From contig NZ_CP114909.1 of NCBI RefSeq assembly GCF_027497355.1, forward strand, positions 1,550,001-1,614,000: DNA of 64,000 bases. Direction: 5' to 3'. This document shows, in pieces, positions 32,626-41,260 of this stretch. The notes beneath the pieces are model-generated. The model had not been told where the DNA came from and made no database searches. It was given only the letters and a program-made list of their open reading frames with translations. Every line of letters starts with the position of its first letter. Position 1 is the stretch's first letter. A program made the position numbers and the translations under genes. Origin of the DNA: Micromonospora sp. WMMA1947. Its GTDB lineage: Bacteria > Actinomycetota > Actinomycetes > Mycobacteriales > Micromonosporaceae.

Positions 32626-33558
32626 ATGACCGACCAGCGCGGCGGACCCGTCGACGAGTCCTGCGTCCTGCCCGAAGGGCCGTGGACGCACCGGTTCGTC
32701 GGCGCCAACGGCAGCCGGTTCCACGTCGTCGAGGCGGGCACCGGCCCGATGGTGCTCTTCCTGCACGGCTTCCCCGAGTACTGGTACGCCTGGCACGAGA
32801 TGCTGCCCGCGGTCGCCGACGCGGGCTTCCGCGCGGTCGCGGTCGACCTGCGCGGTTACGGCGCGAGCGACAAGCCACCCCGGGGGTACGACGGCTACAC
32901 GCTCGCCGCCGACGTCGCCGGCCTGATCCGGGCGCTCGGCGAACGGTCCGCCACCGTGGTCGGCACCGGCGCGGGCGGGCTCATCGGCTGGACCGCCGCC
33001 TCCTTCCACCCGACCCTTGTGCGCCGGCTCGTGGTGCTCGGCGCGCCGCACCCGCTGCGGCTGCGGGCGGCCATCTTCGCCGACCCGCGCGGCCAGTTCA
33101 CCTCGGCCACCGCGACCCTGAAGTTCCAGCTCCCCCGCTACGAGCACGTGCTGACCCGGGACGACGCCGCCGAGGTGGAGGAGATCCTGCGCCGGTGGGG
33201 CGGGCCGCGCTGGGTGTCCGGCCCCGACTTCGCCGACTACGCGCACTGCTGCCGGGTGGCGATGCAGATCCCGCAGGCCGCGTTCTGCGCGATGGAGGGC
33301 TACCGCTGGGCGTTCCGCTCGGTGCTGCGGCTGCACGGCTACCGCTTCGTGAAGCTGATGCAGAAGCCGCTGGTCACGCCGACCCTGCAACTGCACGGCG
33401 CCCTCGACCGTGCCTCGCTCCCTCGTACCGCCCAGGGCTCCGGCCGCTACGTCACCGCCCCGTACGAGTGGCGGCTGCTCGACGACGTGGGGCACTTCCC
33501 GCACGTCGAGGCGCGAGACCTGGTGCTCGGCGAGATCCTGCGCTGGGCGAAGTCCTGA
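32626..33558 (+). CDS. Alpha/beta-hydrolase fold protein (epoxide-hydrolase-like) lacking the nucleophile
   Basis: A 310-aa protein with the epoxide hydrolase/haloalkane dehalogenase outline. It has oxyanion HGFPEYWYAWHEML at residues 47-60, then DLRGYGASDKP, a lid region, the C-terminal acid candidate in LHGALD, and base His in VGHFPHVEA. The nucleophile elbow, normally GHDWGG, reads GTGAGG, placing Gly115 where Asp or Ser should be, so hydrolysis by the standard mechanism is not expected. It may bind a ligand or act as a structural protein. It occupies the position of EphE (Rv3670) after acs. Its stop is one base from the convergent gene. Confidence 0.82.
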   Translation: MTDQRGGPVDESCVLPEGPWTHRFVGANGSRFHVVEAGTGPMVLFLHGFPEYWYAWHEMLPAVADAGFRAVAVDLRGYGASDKPPRGYDGYTLAADVAGLIRALGERSATVVGTGAGGLIGWTAASFHPTLVRRLVVLGAPHPLRLRAAIFADPRGQFTSATATLKFQLPRYEHVLTRDDAAEVEEILRRWGGPRWVSGPDFADYAHCCRVAMQIPQAAFCAMEGYRWAFRSVLRLHGYRFVKLMQKPLVTPTLQLHGALDRASLPRTAQGSGRYVTAPYEWRLLDDVGHFPHVEARDLVLGEILRWAKS

Positions 33559-33559
33559 C

Positions 33560-33925
33560 TCAGACCCGCTGCTCGCCCAGGTCGGCCACCTCGGCCGCCG
33601 GTGCCCAGCCCTGGTAGACGCCGAAGTCGAACGCCTCCAGCCCCATCGCCTCGGCCACCGGCCAGCGCCCACCGGTGTACTCCAGCCGCAGCCAGCCGTC
33701 GTGCTCGGCCAGCACGATGAACGGCTGCCCCTGCCAGGTGCAGGTGGTCCGCACGTACGCCAGATCGTCGACCTCGGCGGCCGGCACCACCCGGACGTAC
33801 CGGCCGGGGCGTACCTCGGTGAAGCCCTCGTCCGGGCCGGGCTGGTACAGGCGGATGTTGTCGCCGTCGGGGCTGGCCTGGTACTCCCGGCCCTGCCAGC
33901 GGGCCACGTAGCCGTCGCGGGTCAC
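33560..33925 (-). CDS. Small beta-rich protein with an internal duplication, ESX-locus linked
   Basis: A 121-aa protein of unknown family. Two similar halves are visible. The first is WQGREYQASPDGDNIRLY ending GRYVRVVPAAEVDDL. The second is WQGQPFIVLAEHDGWLRLEY ending GVYQGWAPAAEVADL. Each half looks like a small SH3-type barrel. GTG 33925 overlaps the stop of the large SseB-like gene as GTGA, so both are made together and probably work together, perhaps as a cytosolic chaperone or immunity-type partner. No signal peptide. The function is not established. Confidence 0.62.
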   Translation of the reverse strand: MTRDGYVARWQGREYQASPDGDNIRLYQPGPDEGFTEVRPGRYVRVVPAAEVDDLAYVRTTCTWQGQPFIVLAEHDGWLRLEYTGGRWPVAEAMGLEAFDFGVYQGWAPAAEVADLGEQRV

Positions 33926-36900
33926 GCCTCGGCCGCCTTCCGCCACAGCAGCTCGTCGGTGTCCAGCACCGCGACGAGCTTGCTGTCGCCGTCCGCGCCG
34001 ACCCGCCACAGCTCGGCGCCGTGCGGGAGCCGGGCACTGTCCACCTTGAACTCGGCGATCACGTCGCTGCTCTCCCCCGGCGCGAAGCCGTTGCCACGGA
34101 ACGGGGGCCGCTCGATCACCCAGCCCTCCATCGCCCGCATCGCCGTCTCGGTCGGACCGCCGTACGGGATCCGGTAGAGGCTCGGCCGGTAGGCGGGCCA
34201 GCGCAACAGGTAGATCTCCTCGTCGTCCGGGGAGAACGGCGAACCCGGGTGGCCGAGCCCGAGCGCCCGGTACAGCTCCGCCGGGGTACGCAGGTGCGCC
34301 AGCTCCCCGGCCCGGTGCACGAAGCCGGAGACCCGGTCGTAGCCACGCTCCAGGTAGTACGCGAGCTGGCTCGCCGCAATCGCCTTCTGCATGGTCACCG
34401 GCCGGTTCGCGGCGATCGTGGGCGCCTCCGGGCGCTGCCGTTCCGCCGGCTGCGGCGCGGCGGCCGGCTCCGGATCGTCGCCGAGGCCCACCTCGGCCGC
34501 CCAGTTGGCGAGCGCGAGGACCTGCTCCCCCGGGTACGTCGCACCGACCGGGCTGCCCGGGTTGACCCGGAACGACCACGCCACGTCCGGCCACCTGCGG
34601 ATGAGCTGGACGAACTTGACCCGTACCGTCTCGACCTGGCCCTCGGTGTGCTCGGCCAGGCGTTCCGGCGAGGTGTAGACCGAGACGCACCGCTCGCCGT
34701 CGACCCGGTCGGCGTGCCAGACGAAGCCGGGGTCTCCCGGCCGGCTGCCGGCGGCCGAGTCGGGCGCGACCGGCAGCAGCACGCGGGCCAGCAGCAGCGT
34801 GGTGAGGAATCCGTCGGTGCTGCCGCTGCCCGCGGCGGCCAGCAGGTCTTCCTCGACGTCGTTCGCCGGTACGAAATCGGCGGCCGGTCCGTCGTCGGAC
34901 GGCGGGACGTCCGGAGCCGCGGGCTCCGGTGTGGACAGCGGCGCTTCGGTCGGGTCGTCGGAGGCGAACAGCGACGTGGTGACCGGTTCGTCGGCGGTCG
35001 CCGGCTCGAAGAGGGACACGGTCGGCTGGTCCGCCGGCACGTGTCCGGACAACGACACGGTCGGCTCGGCCGAGACCGGACCGGTCAGCGGGGCGGTGAG
35101 GTCGTCCGGCACGGAGAACGCTGTCGTCGGCTCGGCCGAGACCGGGTCGAACAGCGACACGGTCGGTTCGGCCTCCGCCGAATCGAACAGCGACACTGTC
35201 GGTTCGGCCTCCGCCGGGGCGGACAACGGCGCAGCCGGTGCCGGATCGAACAGCGACACCGTCGGCTCGGCCGACGCCGACGGCGTGAACAGCGGCGCGG
35301 TGACCTCGCCCGCCGGGGCCGGCGACTCGAACAGTGACGTGGTGGGTTCGGCCGCCGGCGCGGACGACACCGTCGGCTCGGCGGGCGGCGTGCTCCGGTC
35401 GGGCGTACCGGTGGCGTCGAGACGAGTCGGCGCCGGCTCGGCGAGGTTCACCGTGTCGTCGGCGACCGGCGCCGCGGAGAGCGGCATCGTCGGGTCGGTG
35501 GTGCCGGCCCACGGCGTGGTCGCGTCCTCGGCCGGCTCCGGACGTATCGGGCCGGCCTGCTGCGCGGACCAGAACGGCGCGGGCTCGGTCAGGTCGCGGG
35601 CCTCGATCACGGTGCCCTCGATGACGATGGGTGTGAAGTCGCGGCGCGGCGCGGGCGGCGCGGAGACCGGCTCGGCGATCGACGGGGGCAGTTCCTCCAC
35701 CGGCTCGGCGAGCGTTTCCCACCGCACGGTCTCGCCCTCGGTGCCGTCCGGTGCGGCACCCCGCCCGTCGGCGGCGGCCGGTCCGGCGTTCGCGGTCGTA
35801 GCCGGTCCGGCGTGCGTCACGGTGCCCGGTCCCGCGTGCGCGGCCGGGCCGGCGGGCCGCCGGGGCAGCGTCTCGGTCGCGTCCTCGGCCGGACGGGTCG
35901 GCCGGAACGCCTGGGTAGCCTCCTCCGACCGGGACGTCGGCGGCGGCTCGTCCGGTTGCGCCGGGAACGCGTGGGTCGGGCCCTCGCGTACCGGCTCGTT
36001 CAACGGCCGCCGCCGTGGGAACGGCTGCCCGCCGGCGAACCGGGTCGGCGGGGTGGCCCGGTCACCGGCCCGGCGCGACGGGTCCAGCGACGACGGGCGC
36101 CGCGCCGATCGGCCACCGGACGAGGGCTCGAAGAAGGAGCGGGACGGTGGCGGCACGGAGGTCGCCGGTGACTCGTCGGGCGGCGCCGCCGGGGCGGCGG
36201 CGAAGGGGTCCGGCTCGTCCGGGCGGCGGCGCAGGTCGGTGAGCCAGCCGTCGAGGGCGTCCGTCTCGGGCTCGGCACCGGGGGCGGTCCGGCTCGGGAC
36301 GTCGTTGTCCGGTGCCCGGCGGCGGGGCGGCACGGTGGGCAGCCGCCGTCCCAGGACCGAGGCGGCCCGCATCGGAACCGTGGACGGCTCCTCGCCGCCC
36401 ATCAGCCGCTCGTCACGGCCCGGCACACCCGCAGCCGGCGGCACGGCCGGGGACGGCACCGCGGGCGGCGGCACGGCGGGAGGCGGCACCACGGGCGGTG
36501 GCACCGCGGCCGGGGGCACGGCCGGAGGCGGCACCGCGGGCGGCGGCACCGCGGCCGGCGGAACGACGGCAGAAGGCACCGGAGCAGGCGCGGCGGCCGG
36601 CGGGACGGGAACGGCCGGCGGGCGGGGTGCGGGCTCGGGCACCGCGTTGCGCGCCCCCCGGGTGGCGTTCTCGACCCGTTCCAGCCGTGCGCGGGCGCCC
36701 ATGGTGCGGCCGGGAAGCCGGATGTCGCCCCGGGAGAGCTGGGCCACGTACCAGGCGGGCAGGTAGCCCTCGATCGGCAGGCCGGGGTTGACCGCCAGCC
36801 ACCATTCGGGGTTGGGCCATCCGGCCGCCAGGTCCGGGTAGGGGACGCGACGGGTCGGCCCCGCGTTCTCCCCCAGGCTCGCGCGCAGCGCGGCGGCCGA

Positions 36901-37086
36901 GGTGAAGGCCAGCACGTGGGTCCGGCCCCCGGCGGTCCAGGTGCCCCACCCGGCGGACGGCCCGCTCGCGACCGGAAGCAGGAGATCGACGCGCGTCAGC
37001 ACGCGGAAGTACTGCTGCTGGTCCTGCGCTCGCAGCGCGTCCCGCATCGCCACCTCGGCCTCGGTGGCCGGCTCCCATCCGGTCAC
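33922..37086 (-). CDS. Large two-headed SseB-like protein with Pro-rich and Thr-x-x-Leu repeat linkers
   Basis: A 1054-aa protein. An SseB-type domain at residues about 10-125 (DALRAQDQQQYFRVLTRVDLLLPV ... WWLAVNPGLPIEGYLP) and a second at about 755-870 (LLARVLLPVAPDS ... WSFRVNPGSP) share the NPGxP ending. Between them lie a Pro/Ala/Val tract (about 150-222), an acidic Pro/Ser/Thr-rich stretch, and seven TVSLF-type motifs (about 575-710). The C-terminal 180 residues (AYYLERGYDRVSGFVHRAGEL ... YLLRWPAYRPSLYRIPYGG) form a further domain. GTG 37086 has AGGAG at 8 nt; GTG 37092 is too close. It is coupled to the 121-aa gene and diverges from the mycosin gene. Confidence 0.78.
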   Translation of the reverse strand: MTGWEPATEAEVAMRDALRAQDQQQYFRVLTRVDLLLPVASGPSAGWGTWTAGGRTHVLAFTSAAALRASLGENAGPTRRVPYPDLAAGWPNPEWWLAVNPGLPIEGYLPAWYVAQLSRGDIRLPGRTMGARARLERVENATRGARNAVPEPAPRPPAVPVPPAAAPAPVPSAVVPPAAVPPPAVPPPAVPPAAVPPPVVPPPAVPPPAVPSPAVPPAAGVPGRDERLMGGEEPSTVPMRAASVLGRRLPTVPPRRRAPDNDVPSRTAPGAEPETDALDGWLTDLRRRPDEPDPFAAAPAAPPDESPATSVPPPSRSFFEPSSGGRSARRPSSLDPSRRAGDRATPPTRFAGGQPFPRRRPLNEPVREGPTHAFPAQPDEPPPTSRSEEATQAFRPTRPAEDATETLPRRPAGPAAHAGPGTVTHAGPATTANAGPAAADGRGAAPDGTEGETVRWETLAEPVEELPPSIAEPVSAPPAPRRDFTPIVIEGTVIEARDLTEPAPFWSAQQAGPIRPEPAEDATTPWAGTTDPTMPLSAAPVADDTVNLAEPAPTRLDATGTPDRSTPPAEPTVSSAPAAEPTTSLFESPAPAGEVTAPLFTPSASAEPTVSLFDPAPAAPLSAPAEAEPTVSLFDSAEAEPTVSLFDPVSAEPTTAFSVPDDLTAPLTGPVSAEPTVSLSGHVPADQPTVSLFEPATADEPVTTSLFASDDPTEAPLSTPEPAAPDVPPSDDGPAADFVPANDVEEDLLAAAGSGSTDGFLTTLLLARVLLPVAPDSAAGSRPGDPGFVWHADRVDGERCVSVYTSPERLAEHTEGQVETVRVKFVQLIRRWPDVAWSFRVNPGSPVGATYPGEQVLALANWAAEVGLGDDPEPAAAPQPAERQRPEAPTIAANRPVTMQKAIAASQLAYYLERGYDRVSGFVHRAGELAHLRTPAELYRALGLGHPGSPFSPDDEEIYLLRWPAYRPSLYRIPYGGPTETAMRAMEGWVIERPPFRGNGFAPGESSDVIAEFKVDSARLPHGAELWRVGADGDSKLVAVLDTDELLWRKAAEA
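34960..35350 (-). repeat. Repeated EPTVSLF motif array within the SseB-like protein
   Basis: Six copies of T(V/T)SLF and one TVSLS, mostly preceded by EP or QP and followed by D/E, are spaced 10-30 residues apart. Because the DNA repeats are short and degenerate, the protein motif is probably what is selected. Confidence 0.8.
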
Positions 37087-37238
37087 GGCCACCTCTCCTT
37101 CCGCGAACAGGCCACAGGCATCGCCTACAACCTACAAGGTGGCAGCAAGATCAGGACTTCTGGCCATCGACGGGCGGCCCCGGACCGAGCGAGGCGCTAA
37201 CATCCCGTTCCGGAGCCGACACGTTACGGAGGTCGTCG

Positions 37239-38453
37239 ATGCCTCGGCCAGTCGCGTACCCCGCCGTGGCCGCCCTGGCGACGCTCCTCGTCACCGCATC
37301 GCCGGCCGCACCGGCGGCGGCCCGCGCGCCGGCCGGCTGCGCCAACCCGCCCGCGCCGGCCCGGACGGTGGCGGACCAGCCGTGGCCGCAGCAGCGGTAC
37401 GCACCGGACCGGCTCACCCCGCTCGCGACCGGCGCCGGAGTGGTGGTCGCGGTGGTCGACTCCGGAGTGGACAGATCCCATCCGCAGCTCGCGGGCCGCG
37501 TACTCGACGGCGCCGACTTCCTCGACCGGGGCGGGGACGGCACCCGGGACTGCGCCGGGCACGGCACCGGGGTGGCGAGCATCATCGCCGCCGCCCCGCA
37601 GCCCGGCGTCGCGTTCCGCGGCCTCGCGCCGGACGCGCGCATCCTGCCGGTACGGGTGAGCGAACAGCAGGTGGTCGAGGGGCGGGAGTCGGGGCGTACG
37701 GTCGACGCCGCCGGATTCGCCCGCGCCATCCGCTGGGCCGTGGACCACGACGCCGACGTGCTCAACCTCTCGGTCGTGCTGTACGCGGACGACCCGGCGG
37801 TACGCGCCGCCGTCGCCTACGCGGTGCGCCGGGACGTGGTGGTCGTGGCCGCAGCCGGGAACCTGCACGACAACGGTGATCCCCGGCCCTACCCGGCGGC
37901 GTACGACGGGGTGCTCGGCGTCGGGGCGATCGGGCGGGACGGGACGCGCTCGGCGTTCTCCCAGACCGGCGCCTACGTGGACGTGGTCGCCCCCGGCAGC
38001 GAGGTGCTGATGGCGGCGCCCCGGGCGGGACACCAGCGTGCCGAGGGGACCAGCTACGCCACCCCGTTCGTGGCCGGCACCGCGGCGTTGCTGCGTCAGT
38101 ACCGGCCCCGGCTGAGCGCGGACGAGGTGACCGCGCGGATCGTGGCCGCCGCCGACCCGGCACCGGGGCGGGACGCGGGCTACGGCGCGGGGGTGCTGAA
38201 CCCGTACCGGGCGGTGACCGAGTCGGCCGGTGCGGCGGATGCCCGTACCCGACCGGGTGCGGTACTTCCCGCCGACCGGCCGGATCCGGCCGCGCTGGCC
38301 CGGCAGTCCCGCCGGCAGACGGCTCGGGACCGGGCGCTGCTGGCGGCGGCCGTGGCGGGCGGTGCGGTGGCGCTCGTGGCGGCACTCGCCCTGGTGCTGC
38401 CGCGCGGAGCACGCCGGCGGTGGCAGGCGGCCGCGACGGACGCTCCGAGATGA
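37239..38453 (+). CDS. mycP: Mycosin, ESX-associated subtilisin-like serine protease
   Basis: A 404-aa S8 protease of type VII secretion systems, anchored outside the membrane. The signal peptide is MPRPVAYPAVAALATLLVTASPAAPAAA. The catalytic triad is Asp74 (VVAVVDSGVD), His108 (CAGHGTGVAS) and Ser272 (EGTSYATPFVAGTAALL). One C-terminal membrane helix (LLAAAVAGGAVALVAALALVLP) with a basic tail is typical. ATG 37239 has GGAGGT at 5 nt; TAACAT at about 37197 is a likely -10. It stands divergent from the SseB-like gene and convergent with the WXG100 pair, with a shared terminator at 38471. Mycosins stabilise the ESX membrane complex and process some substrates. Confidence 0.93.
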   Translation: MPRPVAYPAVAALATLLVTASPAAPAAARAPAGCANPPAPARTVADQPWPQQRYAPDRLTPLATGAGVVVAVVDSGVDRSHPQLAGRVLDGADFLDRGGDGTRDCAGHGTGVASIIAAAPQPGVAFRGLAPDARILPVRVSEQQVVEGRESGRTVDAAGFARAIRWAVDHDADVLNLSVVLYADDPAVRAAVAYAVRRDVVVVAAAGNLHDNGDPRPYPAAYDGVLGVGAIGRDGTRSAFSQTGAYVDVVAPGSEVLMAAPRAGHQRAEGTSYATPFVAGTAALLRQYRPRLSADEVTARIVAAADPAPGRDAGYGAGVLNPYRAVTESAGAADARTRPGAVLPADRPDPAALARQSRRQTARDRALLAAAVAGGAVALVAALALVLPRGARRRWQAAATDAPR

Positions 38454-38470
38454 CCGGCGGCCGGGCACGC

Positions 38471-38509
38471 CATCGCACGGCCCGGGTCAGCTGCCCGGGC
38501 CGTGCGATG
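38471..38509. terminator. Two-way terminator between mycosin and WXG100 genes
   Basis: CATCGCACGGCCCGGG (38471-38486) and CCCGGGCCGTGCGATG (38494-38509) pair perfectly over 16 bp in the gap between convergent genes. Confidence 0.8.
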
Positions 38510-38514
38510 CCGCT

Positions 38515-38808
38515 TCACTGGAACAGGTTGGCGTTGCGCTTCTCGGTGTCCAGGTAGTCGGTCGCGGAGTCCTCCACCGCGAGCTTGATGTCGCGCAGCA
38601 TCGCCTGGAGGTCCTGCGAGGCGGCCCGCCACCGGGACTGCCGCACCTCGTACGCCTCGCGGGCCTCGCCGTTCCAGCCCGCCACCAGCGGGGCGGCGTC
38701 GCGTTCGAGCTGACCGAGCTGGCTCTCCAGGGTGGACAGCGCCCGTTGGATGTCGGCGCCCGCCTGTTGCAGGGCGGCGAAGTTGACGACCAGCACACCG
38801 TGCTCCAT
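38515..38808 (-). CDS. WXG100-family ESX substrate
   Basis: A 97-aa helical hairpin protein of the EsxA/EsxB type, exported as a dimer with its neighbour. The turn is GWNGEAR (Trp45-Asn46-Gly47). After the second helix DYLDTEKRN supplies the YxxxE export signal read by the ESX ATPase EccC. ATG 38808 is the only reasonable start; a purine-rich stretch precedes it. It lies 20 bp after the other WXG100 gene in the same operon. Because EccC is absent from the window, export must rely on a locus elsewhere. Confidence 0.9.
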   Translation of the reverse strand: MEHGVLVVNFAALQQAGADIQRALSTLESQLGQLERDAAPLVAGWNGEAREAYEVRQSRWRAASQDLQAMLRDIKLAVEDSATDYLDTEKRNANLFQ

Positions 38809-38828
38809 GGGTTCGATCCTTCCGGTTG

Positions 38829-39158
38829 TCAGAGCGGCAGCTGGATGCCGCGGTTGGTGCCCGCCACCCGGCCGGCGGCCTCGGTGTCGGAGGCGTCGTA
38901 CTGGCGGCCGGCCGTGCGGATCGCGGTGGCGGTCTCGCGCAACGCTCGTTGCAGGGCGGCCTGGTCCTGTGCCCACTGCTGCTTGACCTGCGCGAACGAG
39001 CGCCCACCGGCGCCGCGCCAGGCCTGCTGCAACACCTCCAGCTCGGCCATCAGGCCGCTGAGCATGGTCTGGAGCGACTGGTCGACCTGCTCGAACTTCG
39101 CGGCGGTCTGCTGCATCACCGCGGCTTCTGCCTGGGTCTGGGACATCCCGGACGTCAC
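38829..39158 (-). CDS. WXG100-family ESX substrate (partner)
   Basis: A 109-aa WXG100 protein, first gene of the pair. Helix 1 holds EAAVMQQTAAKFEQVDQSLQ, the turn is QAWRGAGG (Trp47-Arg48-Gly49), and helix 2 ends with QYDASDTEA, giving the YxxxD export signal. Both proteins of the pair carry the tail signal; often only one does. GTG 39158 was chosen for GGAG at 6 nt; ATG 39146, 12 bases on, is possible. It diverges from eccE across 232 bp that must hold both promoters. Confidence 0.88.
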   Translation of the reverse strand: MTSGMSQTQAEAAVMQQTAAKFEQVDQSLQTMLSGLMAELEVLQQAWRGAGGRSFAQVKQQWAQDQAALQRALRETATAIRTAGRQYDASDTEAAGRVAGTNRGIQLPL

Positions 39159-39390
39159 CTCGTCTCCTCGGTCGTGGCTGGCCACCGAGTGACCACCGTG
39201 GACTCGTCGGGGGGTGCCCGGGGCCGGTGGAGGGGAAGCCTGGCGGCGGCGGACACGCGACTCGACGATTTCGTCGCTGACGGTAGCCGTCCGACTCCGG
39301 TTCTGCTACCCCTTCGGGCTCCCCTGTGGACAACTCGCCCACTACGATGAGCCACGACTACGTCACGCGAAGGCCCGGCGAGGAGGTGCG

Positions 39391-41193
39391 GTGACCGCGA
39401 GCACGTCCGAGCGGCCCGCGTCCGTTCCGGTCCGCACACCACAGTGGACGACCCGCCCGGCCGCGCGGCTGCGCGCCGGCCAGATCGTGGCGACCCAGGT
39501 CGCGGTCGCTGTGCTGATCGCGACCGCCGGGCGGGGGGTCGTACCGACAGCCGTCGCGCTGCTGTCGGCGGCCCTGCTGCTGCCGGCCGCGTGGGTCCGG
39601 GTGCACGGCCGGTGGCTGCACGAGTGGCTCGTCGTCGCCGCGGCGTACCTGACCAGGCGGCGCGCCCTGCCGGCGGCGGCCGATCCGGCGGCGCTGCTGG
39701 AGCTGCTCCGGCCGGGCTCGGTGGTCGGCGCGACGGAGGCGTCCGGCGGTGCGGCCGTGCTGCACGACGCCGCCGGCCTGACCGCGCTGCTGGAACTGGG
39801 TGACCCGGACGACCTGCTCGGCGACCACGCGCCCGAGCTGCCCGCGCCGTTCGACCTGCTTCCCCCGGCCGCCCCGGACGCCCCCGCGATCCGGTTGCAG
39901 CTGGTGTTCTCGTCGTCGCCCGCACCCGCGCCGTCGGTCGCGGGCGGCCCGGCCGGTACGTCGTACCGCCAGCTCACCGACGGCCGGGTCGCCGGGCGGA
40001 CCCGCGTGGTGCTGGCCGTCCAGGTGCTGCGCGCCGACGGCTGGCCGGACGAGGACCTGTTGCGGGCCCTGTCCGGCACTCTGCGGCGGCTCGTCCGCCG
40101 GCTCGACCCGCTCACCGCCCGGCCGCTGGGCGGCGACGCGGCACCGCGGGTGATCGCCGAGCTGGCCCATCACGAGCCGGGTGCCCCGGTGCGGGAGACC
40201 TGGCCGTTGCTCACAGTGGGTGGACTGGCGCAGGCCACCTGGCGACTGCGCCGGTGGCCCGATCCGCGCGGCGAGGCCGCCCGAGGGCTGCTGGGACGGC
40301 TGCTCGCCCTCCCGGCCACCGCCACCACCGTCGCGCTGACTGTCGGTCCGCGCATCGGCCCGGCACCGGTTCCGGCCGAGCTGGCGGTACGGGTCGCGGC
40401 GGGCAGCGCGGCCGAGCTGTCGACCGCGGAACGCACGCTGCGCCGGGTCGCCGGTGACGTCGGCGGCGAGCTGCGCCGGCTCGACGGTGAGCACCTGGCC
40501 GGGCTGGCCGCCACGCTGCCGCTGGCGGTGACCGGCGGCGCCGCGTCCCCCGTCGGGTCGCCCCCGCCCGTGCTGGATCTGCCCTCGGCCGCCGCCGGCC
40601 TTATGGTGGGCGCGAACCGGCACGGCGCGGCGCTCACCGTCCGGCTGTTCCGGCCGGCCACGACCCGGGTGCTGCTGGTCGGCGGCGTGCCCGCGGCGCA
40701 ACTGCTCGTGCTGCGGGCGCTGGCGCTCGGCGCGCGCGTGGTGGTGCAGACCGGCCGTCCCCGGTTCTGGGAGCCGTTCGTGCGGGGTGTCGGGACGGTC
40801 GGCGGCGGCGTACCGCTGATCCCGCCGGGCCGTCCGATCGGTGGCGCGCCCGGCTCGCCGCTGTGCCCGCTGCTGGTGGTGGTGGACGCCGGCCCGGTGC
40901 CGCCGGAGGCCGGACCGGCCGCCGCCTGGCAGTCGGTGCTGGTCGTACGCGACGAGCTGACCCCGGCCGACACGCAGGCGCTGGCCCGCGCCGACCTGGC
41001 GATCCTCCAGCCGCTCGACCCGGACGAGGCCGCGCTGGCGGGCGCGGCGCTGGGCCTGGGCGGCTCCGCGGAGTGGCTGACCCGGATCCGCGACGACATG
41101 GTGGCGGTGGTCAACCGGCGAGCCCTGCGCTGGGCGCTGCTCTCGCCCACACCTGTCGAGTCGCAACTGGTCGGTCGCCCGGCCCGCCACTGA
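39391..41193 (+). CDS. eccE: Type VII secretion protein EccE-like
   Basis: A 600-aa membrane-complex component. Two adjacent membrane helices lie near the N-terminus (GQIVATQVAVAVLIATAGRGVVPTAVALLSAALLLPAAWV, about residues 30-72). Then RVHGRWLHEWLVVAAAYLTRR matches the EccE family pattern. The rest is a large Ala/Leu/Pro-rich soluble domain with WPLLTVGGLAQATWRLRRWP. EccE lies at the periphery of the ESX membrane complex in mycobacteria. GTG 39391 has GGAGG close upstream. It follows the WXG100 promoter region divergently. The family call rests on the membrane pair plus location, so it is less certain than MycP. Confidence 0.78.
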   Translation: MTASTSERPASVPVRTPQWTTRPAARLRAGQIVATQVAVAVLIATAGRGVVPTAVALLSAALLLPAAWVRVHGRWLHEWLVVAAAYLTRRRALPAAADPAALLELLRPGSVVGATEASGGAAVLHDAAGLTALLELGDPDDLLGDHAPELPAPFDLLPPAAPDAPAIRLQLVFSSSPAPAPSVAGGPAGTSYRQLTDGRVAGRTRVVLAVQVLRADGWPDEDLLRALSGTLRRLVRRLDPLTARPLGGDAAPRVIAELAHHEPGAPVRETWPLLTVGGLAQATWRLRRWPDPRGEAARGLLGRLLALPATATTVALTVGPRIGPAPVPAELAVRVAAGSAAELSTAERTLRRVAGDVGGELRRLDGEHLAGLAATLPLAVTGGAASPVGSPPPVLDLPSAAAGLMVGANRHGAALTVRLFRPATTRVLLVGGVPAAQLLVLRALALGARVVVQTGRPRFWEPFVRGVGTVGGGVPLIPPGRPIGGAPGSPLCPLLVVVDAGPVPPEAGPAAAWQSVLVVRDELTPADTQALARADLAILQPLDPDEAALAGAALGLGGSAEWLTRIRDDMVAVVNRRALRWALLSPTPVESQLVGRPARH

Positions 41194-41260
41194 CGAGCCG
41201 CACCGCCGCGTACCAGGTCGAGCCTTCCGCTGGTGGTACGGCCGTGGCACGATCCCGGCC

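Noticed and set aside
34960..36650. Repeats in the SseB-like gene and the 18-bp units in the helicase gene as CRISPR-like arrays.
   Set aside because: They are in-frame coding repeats without unique spacers, and no cas genes are present.
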